Below the pieces are notes generated by a model. The model was not told the origin of the DNA. It did not search any database and saw nothing but the letters and a program-made list of their open reading frames with translations. DNA of 64,000 nucleotides from Notolepis coatsorum (lineage: Eukaryota; Chordata; Actinopteri; Aulopiformes; Paralepididae): the NCBI GenBank assembly GCA_963971535.1, contig OZ020586.1, positions 69,733,548 through 69,797,547 of the forward strand, given 5' to 3'. Made by a program: the position numbers and the translations under genes. Below are positions 57,891-64,000 of this stretch, in pieces. Each line of letters opens with the position of its first letter. The stretch's first letter is position 1.

Positions 57891-57994
57891 CTGTCAGTGT
57901 CCACCAGAGTGCCATCCACCCATCTCCAAGTTCCCTCCTGTTCCAGGTCAGTCATACCGACCCAGGCTGCCATGTTGAACGTAACAACAAAGTC
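57891..57994 (-). CDS. C-type lectin domain, middle exon
   Basis: Acceptor CAATGACAG precedes 57994; donor GACAG/GTGAGAG follows 57891. The 104-nt exon enters in phase 0 and leaves in phase 2. It reads DFVVTFNMAAWVGMTDLEQE, GTWRWVDGTLVDTD. WVGM corresponds to the WIGL core and GTWRWVDGT to the conserved strand of the fold. It joins in phase to the exon at 50323, making R at the junction. The upstream exons (transmembrane, stalk, first lectin exon) were not found between here and 64000 and may lie beyond the window or be lost. Confidence 0.88.
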
Positions 57995-58014
57995 CTGTCA
58001 TTGAGACAATGATT

Positions 58015-58470
58015 AAAGATTAAAGATTAAGATTAAACTGGACTTTGAAGAAGTCTTTATTCATTGCACACATTGACAATGTTGTCATGCAGTGACACAC
58101 ACATGCGATGGGCGGCACACACAGATACACGCAATTTTCTTTTGGGTCGCCAATAAAATGTTCCTCCGCGTTTGACCCATCCCATCTTCCTTCCCCCCAA
58201 GAGCAGCCGGGAGCAGACATGGGCTGCGACGTGGGGCCGTGCCTGGGGACCAATCCAAGTGCTCCTGTCCGTCTTCGTCAGGGACGTGACAGCGTTAGCA
58301 TTGCGATCTGTTCTGCATGTTTTTCCATTGGGTTTATCTAGTCCTCTGGAGGGGAAACCCTTGCGAGCACGGGGAGAACATGCAAACTCCACACAGAAAG
58401 GCCCGGAAGATACCCCACCTGGGTACCAGGCAACGCGGCAACCTTGTCCCCAGTGTTAACCACAACACCA
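58015..58470 (-). mobile_element. Dispersed fish repeat
   Basis: AAGAAGTCTTTATTCATTGC at one end and GAGAACATGCAAACTCCACA near the other are sequences that recur in fish genomes. No ORF of note. Classification not made. Confidence 0.5.
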
Positions 58471-58569
58471 CCATGCCGCTTGGACCATGGACTTACTCAT
58501 GAACAAAGAGTCCCATGCGCACAAAGACAGCTCCCAGACACACAGGCACACAAAGACAGCTCCCACACA

Positions 58570-58735
58570 CTAATAATAATAATACACTTTATTTGTATAG
58601 CACCTTTCATACAAGAATTGCAGCCCAAAGTGCTTCACAGCAGAACAATTTTCACATTAGGATCTAACATCCCAATAGGCCACCTTGTTTATGGTTTGAT
58701 TCTATGGCAGTTTTAAAATAGACAATAATAGACAG
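58570..58735 (-). mobile_element. LINE 3' tail fragment
   Basis: AATAATACACTTTATTTGTA then TAGCACCTTTCATACAAG and CCCAAAGTGCTTCACAGC, the reverse of a common fish LINE terminus. Confidence 0.6.
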
Positions 58736-59134
58736 AGTAAAATAGTGCAATAGTGCAGTGCAATAAAATAGTAGAATATAATAGACAGAGTAAAATGATG
58801 CAATAGTGCAGAGCAATACAATTGTTCTGAATGACTGTTTAACAGTTTAAAACCGTCTTTATCTTCCCTGTTTGATATCCACTTTGACCCTTCGAACCTC
58901 CCTCTCAGGGCAAACCTCCCTCAGGGCGCAGTTCCCTCTCTCAGGGAGCAGTTCTAGGCCTGGGTCCCCCACACAGTTTTAAAACCTGACAGTCTTTCTT
59001 CCTGCTTGATACCCACACAGTTCAATACCTGACAGTTTAGAACCTGTAATAAAAAGTAATAAAAGCATCAAATAGAATAGGCAGAGTAAAATAGTGCAAT
59101 CTACAGTACAATTAGCAGTGGAGTGTATTAAAAG
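58736..59134. other. Spacer with degenerate tandem units
   Basis: Repeated AATAGACAGAGTAAAATAGT and GTGCAATAGTGCAG, plus two CAGTTCAATACCTGACAG-like copies. No gene. Confidence 0.5.
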
Positions 59135-59700
59135 GCTTCCAGTCTCTACCTATACCAATAACTGCCAGTGCCACTACCTTCTAGAGGTTGGATAAACTCC
59201 TTTCCAAATTTATCTGGCAGAGGAAACGACCTAGAGTAAGGCTCAAAACACTATGGGCTAGATCCACAAAGAGTGGATTGCACGGAGCAAGTTGCACCCT
59301 TACTTACAATTCATCATGAATTGAAAATGGGGGACCCTGATGTAAACAAGACGAAAGTCTTTCTCTGGTCTGCATCCCCTTAACAATTGTGTGTATTGAG
59401 CCGTACTGTATTGTACCCATTCTGCAATCTGTTAATACAATTTTCATTCAATCAATCACAGTGCAGATTGATTGATTGAATGAAAGTTTTATTAACAGAT
59501 TGCAGAATGGGTACAATACAGTACGGCTCAATACACACAATTGTTAAGGGGATGCAGACCAGAGAAAGACTTTTGTCTTGTTTACATCATAATGAATTGT
59601 ATGTAAGGGTGCAACTTGCTCCGTGCAATCCATTCTTTGTGGATCTAGCCCTATGTTTGCCAAAGTACAAGGGTGGTCTTGGTCTGCAAAAAAAAATAAA
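59135..59700 (+). mobile_element. L1 ORF2 fragment split by a fold-back element
   Basis: 59190-59251 encodes LDKLLSKFIWQRKRPRVRLK and 59652-59690 continues with CLPKYKGGLGLQ. This matches the RLISRFIWAGRRPRVRYKTL and LPKEEGGMAV region of the L1 at 62374. The two parts join exactly through TATG. Confidence 0.75.
59256..59651. mobile_element. Fold-back element, ~195-bp arms
   Basis: Left arm 59256-59458 and right arm 59463-59651 are near-perfect inverted copies beginning GGCTAGATCCACAAAG. Each arm has an outer ~70 bp and an inner LINE tail (AACAATTGTGTGTATTGAGC). The right arm lacks ~23 bp. Flanked by TATG at 59252-59255 and 59652-59655; since the ends are GGG/CCC, the true duplication may be TAT. 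Confidence 0.9.
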
Positions 59701-60301
59701 AATACTACGTCACTGGCACGCCGGTTGTCGCGGAGGGGAGGGGGTCCTCCGCGGAGGAGGAGCACACTCTCCAATTGACGGAACACAGCGTGAGGAGAGC
59801 GTTCTTGGGGGTGAACACTGGAAAAGCTGCAGGCCCGGATGCGATAACAGGACGAATACTTAGGTCCTGTGCCAATCAGCTGGCTCCAGTGTTCACCACT
59901 ATATTTAAAGGGGAACTATCTTATAAATGGCCTTTTTGAGTGTTTAGCATTGTTTCCTAGCTATGTGAACTTATATTAATATGATCTATGTCTCAAAATT
60001 CTCATATTGGCGCATTCTTCCAATTCTCCTCTCACAATATTCACCCTCACTGAACTGAGTCATTTGAAAATGTGCCCTATATGTGATGTCATAAAGACAC
60101 CGCTGCATGTTAATGTTCAGGCGGGGCCGGCCCGGCGGCGTGTAACTGTTCCGCAACAGTAAGTGACTTCCGGGGTAGGCCTGATTGGCCCCGACAGGCA
60201 CGTGACGCGCAACTTTCTCTGCCGCGCGGCACGCTCCGCGGAGCCGAGCGGCAGAGCTTACGGAATTACGTAACCGTCCAAATACGCCATGACTCTCATT
60301 C

Positions 60302-60375
60302 GGCGCTATAGCTCACCTGGCAGAGCAGCGGTCCTGCGATCCTGCGGTCCGTTGTTGGTGAGTTCGAATCCCATC
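60302..60375 (+). repeat. tRNA-like sequence (not a functional tRNA)
   Basis: GGCGCTATAGCTCACCTGGC is box A-like and GAGTTCGAATCCC box B-like. The 3' acceptor strand does not pair with the 5' end and runs into poly-T, so it is a tRNA-derived relic or SINE head. Confidence 0.6.
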
Positions 60376-60424
60376 AAATCTTTTTTTTTTTACGTGATTT
60401 TTTTTTTAACGTGTATTCTTTCGC

Positions 60425-60705
60425 CGGTTAAGGTTAGGCATGGTTAAGGTTAAGGTTAAGGTTAGGCATTGTTTCGGAGTTGGTTAAGGTTAGAACGGTT
60501 AAGTTTAGGCGCTGTTAAGGAGCTGGTTAAGGTTAGAGTTTGTCTTAGAGAATGGCAATATTCTTTCTATGGTTAAGGTTAGGCATGGTTAAGGTTAAGG
60601 TTAAGGTTAGGCATTGTTTCGGAGTTGGTTAAGGTTAGAACGGTTAAGTTTAGGCGCTGTTAAGGAGCTGGTTAAGGTTAGAGTTTGTGTTAGAGAATGG
60701 CAATA
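60425..60705. repeat. GGTTAAGGTTAGG-rich block, duplicated (~140 bp x 2)
   Basis: Two long direct copies (about 60429-60560 and 60572-60705), each built of shorter GGTTAAGGTTA units and ending GTTAGAGAATGGCAATA. Confidence 0.92.
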
Positions 60706-61333
60706 GACAGCCTATTTCCGCGCGACAGCTCTCAGCAGCCTCGTTGCGCGTCCTGAGTTTGCCGCGTCACGTGCCTGTCGGGGCCAATCAGGCCTACCCC
60801 GGAAGTCACTTACTGTTGCGGAACAGGTACACGCGGCCCGGCGCAGTGGTTTAGGAGCCCAGGCTCAAAACAGCTCGAGATCTTGAGGTAGAAAAATGCT
60901 GTTTTTGAGGACTTGATTAGAAATACAAAACAATGAATAAAAAAAATATATATATTACAGAGGTGTTCCATAGACTCACAGGAATTGTGTAAAAGTGCCC
61001 AAATAGTGAAAGAAATAGTAAAATAGTTCCCCTTTAACCTATCCCTGGCTGAGTCCGTGGTCCCTGCCTGCTTCAAGGTGTCCACTATAATACCTGTGCC
61101 AAAAAACTCCTCCCCAGCAGGCCTAAATGACTACAGACCGGTGGCACTCACCTCTGTGGTCATGAAATGCTTTGAGCGGCTGGTCAAGGATTACATATGT
61201 GCCTCCCTCCCCAGTAACATGGACACATTGCAGTTTGCATACAGGACAAACAGGTCCACTGACAACGCGGTCTCCCAGGTACTGCACAACACCCTTTCTC
61301 ACCTTGACAGTCAGAAGGGGGGATATGTGAGAT

Positions 61334-61604
<271 letters not shown>

Positions 61605-62109
61605 CAGGACCTGTTCAGAGGATTGCTGTTCATTGAGTATAGTTCAGCTTTCAACACCATAGTCCCCACCAGACTGGTTGACAAGCTGATTTATCTGGGC
61701 CTGAACACCGCCCTGAGCGCCTGGATCCTGGACTTTCTGACCGACAGGCCCCAGGCGGTCAGGGTGGGTGGACACACCTCCAACTCAATCACTCTGAGCA
61801 TCGGGTCCCCCCAGGGCTGTGTTCTCAGCCCTCTGCTGTACTCACTGTACACACATGACTGTGTGGCCAGGTTCAGCTCCAACTCCATAGTGAAGTTTGC
61901 GGACGACACGGTGGTGGTGGGGCTGATCTCTAACAATGACGGAGAAGGCCTACCGGGAGGAGGTTGATGTACTGGCACGTTGGTGCCGGGATAACAGCCT
62001 ACTCCTGAACATTGGTAAAACCAAGGAGCTGATCGTGGATTTTAGGAGAATACAGCAGGGGACACACAAGCCACTGTGGATAAATGGGGCTATCGTAGAC
62101 AGGGTGAGC

Positions 62110-64000
62110 AGTTTTTTTTTTTTTTTAACTTAAATTTTTTTATTAAACATTTATAGACAAACAACACGACACATACAATACCCTCAACAACACTATTAAA
62201 CAGACATAAATAATAAAGAAAAAATGTAATACCCAAAAGACGAAAAATAAAAAATACTGACTTAAGCAAATAAAAAACATAAAACTGTTGTCATACCTTA
62301 AACCAAAATAAAATTAGAAAACATTAAGTGTGTGACATGGGTTCAGAGACCCTCTTTGAACCTCTTTCCTCCTTTACCCTTCGCCCTCTTGTGGTGTATT
62401 TGGTTCTTCCTCTGTGATGTCGTTTTCGTTCCCCTTGTAATCCTCCCACTTACCCCATCTTTCTCCAAATTTCTCTTCCTGTAACCTCAGCATGTGTGTT
62501 ATCCTCTCCATATCCTGTATCTCTTCCACTATTCCTACCCATTGTGCTATTGTCGGTGGGTCTTCCTTGTACCACAGTCTCGTTATTGCTTTTCTGGCCG
62601 CTATCAACATTATCTTTATTAAATATTTGTCCCCCCCTTGTATTCCCTCGTGTGTCAGGTCTCCTAAGTAAAGCACCAGTCCTGTTTGTGGTAACCCGTA
62701 TCCTAATATTCTGATCATTGCCTCCCCTATCTCCTCCCAATACCCCTTCAGCTTCTGACATCCCCAGAATATGTGCGTGTGATTTGCCCCCTCCTTCCCA
62801 CACATCCTCCAGCATGCTCTTTGTGTTGGTGCATATTTTCCCTTCAGCTCTGGGGTTATAAAGAATCTGATTATGTTTTTCCATCCAAACTCTTTCCATA
62901 TCCTCGATCCTGTTGTTGAATGTTGCACCTCGCATATGTTCCCCCATTCCTTCCCTGTTATTTCTATCTCTAGCTCTCTCTCCCATTTCTCCCTTATGTA
63001 ATCGGTCGTGTGTCCCTTGCTGTTCATTATAGCCCGGTATATTGCTGATATTACTCTTCCTTGCCCCCCTTCGTATGCCCATACTATCATCTTTATTATT
63101 CCATTCTGTTCTTCGTCTTTGGCCCCCCTTATTTCTTTGTTGTAGTAGTCTCTAACCTGTAGATATCTGAAGTGGTCCCTGTTTTCTAGTCCAAATTTCT
63201 CCTTTAATTTTTGTAGTGTCTGCATTTCCCCCTTCTCTATCATTTTGCATATCGCTGTTGCCCCCCCCCCCCCCCCCCTCTCCCACCTTCTGAATCCATG
63301 GTCTAACCTCCCTGGTTTGAATCTCTTGTCATGTGCTACCCATCTCAGAACCCCTGACTGCTTCTCCAATTTGTGTGTTTTTACTACTCTGTTCCATATG
63401 GTCAAGGTGCATTTGGTGATTGGATCTAATAGTCCCTCTTTTTCTTTAAATAGTTCCCTATCTCCCACCAGAGCTTGTACCTTGTATCCCTCCCCTTCTT
63501 TTTCAATGTCTTTCCATCTTGCCTCATATCTGTCGTTACACCAGCACGTCACTGCTCTCAGTTGTGCTGCATAGTAATAATCTTGTAGGCTGGGTACTGC
63601 CATCCCTCCCTCTTCCTTTGGTAGTTGTAGTGTTTTATATCTGACCCGTGGTCTTCTCCCCGCCCATATGAACCTCGATATCAGTCTGTCCCACTCCCTG
63701 AATTGATTCTGTGGTATTTGTATCGGTAGTGACTGGAATAGGTACAGTAACCTTGATAGTATGTTCATTTTAATGACCTCTATTCTTGAATTGAAGTCCA
63801 AGGGCATTACTGTCCATCTCTCTAAGTCTCTCTTGATGTTCTGATTTATCTGTGTATAGTTTGCCTCAAACAGTTTCTCCACCCCTCTCGTGATGTTCAC
63901 CCCTAAGTATTTAATCTTGTCCATGTCCCATCTTATCCCGTACTGTTCCCTAATTTCCGTCGTTGGGGTATAGTTCCATGCTAAGGTCTGTGTCTTTGTC
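62110..64000 (-). mobile_element. L1-clade LINE, 3' half, extends past the window
   Basis: A poly-A tail (T-run at 62111-62125) and 3' UTR precede ORF2 on the minus strand. It is inserted into the Rex1-group LINE, so it is the younger element. Confidence 0.9.
62374..64000 (-). CDS. L1 ORF2, C-terminal half (open, partial)
   Basis: An open frame runs from the right edge to the TAA/TGA at 62374, at least 540 codons with no stop. It contains YGIRWDMDKIKYLGVNITRG, WTVMPLDFNSRIEVIKMNIL, SRLLYLFQSLPIQIPQNQFR and FIWAGRRPRVRYKTLQLPKE (the post-RT thumb/linker of L1). Then come PTQRACWRMCGKEGANHTHI and FWGCQKLKGYW, a C-terminal CCHC-like Cys/His cluster typical of L1, ending EEEPNTPQEGEG. A poly-C tract at 63260-63278 codes a GGGGG run. 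The endonuclease and RT core would lie beyond 64000. The intact frame suggests a recent insertion. Confidence 0.9.
   Translation of the reverse strand, partial: TKTQTLAWNYTPTTEIREQYGIRWDMDKIKYLGVNITRGVEKLFEANYTQINQNIKRDLERWTVMPLDFNSRIEVIKMNILSRLLYLFQSLPIQIPQNQFREWDRLISRFIWAGRRPRVRYKTLQLPKEEGGMAVPSLQDYYYAAQLRAVTCWCNDRYEARWKDIEKEGEGYKVQALVGDRELFKEKEGLLDPITKCTLTIWNRVVKTHKLEKQSGVLRWVAHDKRFKPGRLDHGFRRWERGGGGGATAICKMIEKGEMQTLQKLKEKFGLENRDHFRYLQVRDYYNKEIRGAKDEEQNGIIKMIVWAYEGGQGRVISAIYRAIMNSKGHTTDYIREKWERELEIEITGKEWGNICEVQHSTTGSRIWKEFGWKNIIRFFITPELKGKYAPTQRACWRMCGKEGANHTHIFWGCQKLKGYWEEIGEAMIRILGYGLPQTGLVLYLGDLTHEGIQGGDKYLIKIMLIAARKAITRLWYKEDPPTIAQWVGIVEEIQDMERITHMLRLQEEKFGERWGKWEDYKGNENDITEEEPNTPQEGEG

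Larger units (their letters stand above)
59909..61033. mobile_element. 1125-bp TTAA-flanked element in a LINE
   Basis: AGGGGAACTAT and ATAGTTCCCCT are inverted ends flanked by TTAA (59905-59908, 61034-61037). Excision rejoins the LINE reading frame. A second inverted pair of ~75 bp lies inside (60138-60212 and 60765-60835, GCAACAGTAAGTGACTTCCG). Between them are a tRNA-like sequence and a duplicated GGTTAAGGTTAGG block. No transposase. Confidence 0.9.

Noticed and set aside
60302-60375. tRNA gene
   Set aside because: A and B boxes are present but the acceptor stem does not pair, and the 3' end runs into poly-T inside a transposable element.

Overview
The window looks like teleost fish nuclear DNA. 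It has vertebrate-type split genes, a fish-style C2H2 zinc-finger gene, a C-type lectin, and the mix of LINEs (L2-like, Rex1/CR1-group, L1), tRNA-derived SINEs, hAT elements and TTAA-flanked elements usual in teleosts. The species cannot be named from the sequence. There is no rRNA gene, intact tRNA gene or CRISPR array. Most of the 64 kb is transposon sequence, often nested two or three deep.

Host genes. (1) A plus-strand zinc-finger gene can be reconstructed from four exons (7313-7528, 14748-14916, 15422-15535, 18322-19676). The splice phases are 0/1/1 and the joined reading frame is exactly 618 codons including the stop. It has a Cys-rich N-terminal module not recognised here, a Pro/Ala linker, an acidic region with several psi-K-x-E motifs, and nine zinc fingers, the last one atypical. 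(2) A minus-strand relative keeps a normal first exon (36467-36623). Its second exon (28082-28480) is frameshifted and stops before the fingers, where a ~43-bp minisatellite (26276-28078) begins. (3) The last two exons of a C-type lectin domain lie on the minus strand (57891-57994 and 50176-50323) and join in phase across 7.5 kb of repeats. A polyadenylation signal follows at 49974-49979. (4) An exon-like minus-strand ORF (17665-17962) with a strong donor was not recognised.

Mobile layer, left to right: Rex1-type LINE fragment (181-1165); a 1.3-kb dispersed repeat (1187-2476) with an inverted second copy at 45742-47005; minisatellite split by a LINE (2811-3925); L2-like LINE (5690-7237); L2 LINE (8188-10985) carrying a hAT insertion; SINE and hAT inside an inverted-repeat structure (11211-13523); piggyBac-like TTAA elements (16185, 17155, 23676, 56021, 56484); hAT elements at 20515, 29096, 30180, 32424 and 50659; a near-complete Rex1-group LINE (37795-43753) split by a small LTR retrotransposon (38268-40688); a second Rex1-group LINE split by two facing SINEs (52063-53960); a third (59700-62110) split by a TTAA element and by a trinucleotide array; and the 3' half of an L1 with a long open ORF2 running off the right edge (62110-64000).

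The strongest structural evidence is target-site duplication. Seven hAT-type elements have exact 8-bp duplications, the LTR element has 5 bp, one element sits between TTAA copies inside a LINE, and five SINEs have 9-18 bp duplications. These give a relative order of insertion readable by eye. All family names come from motif recognition without a database search.
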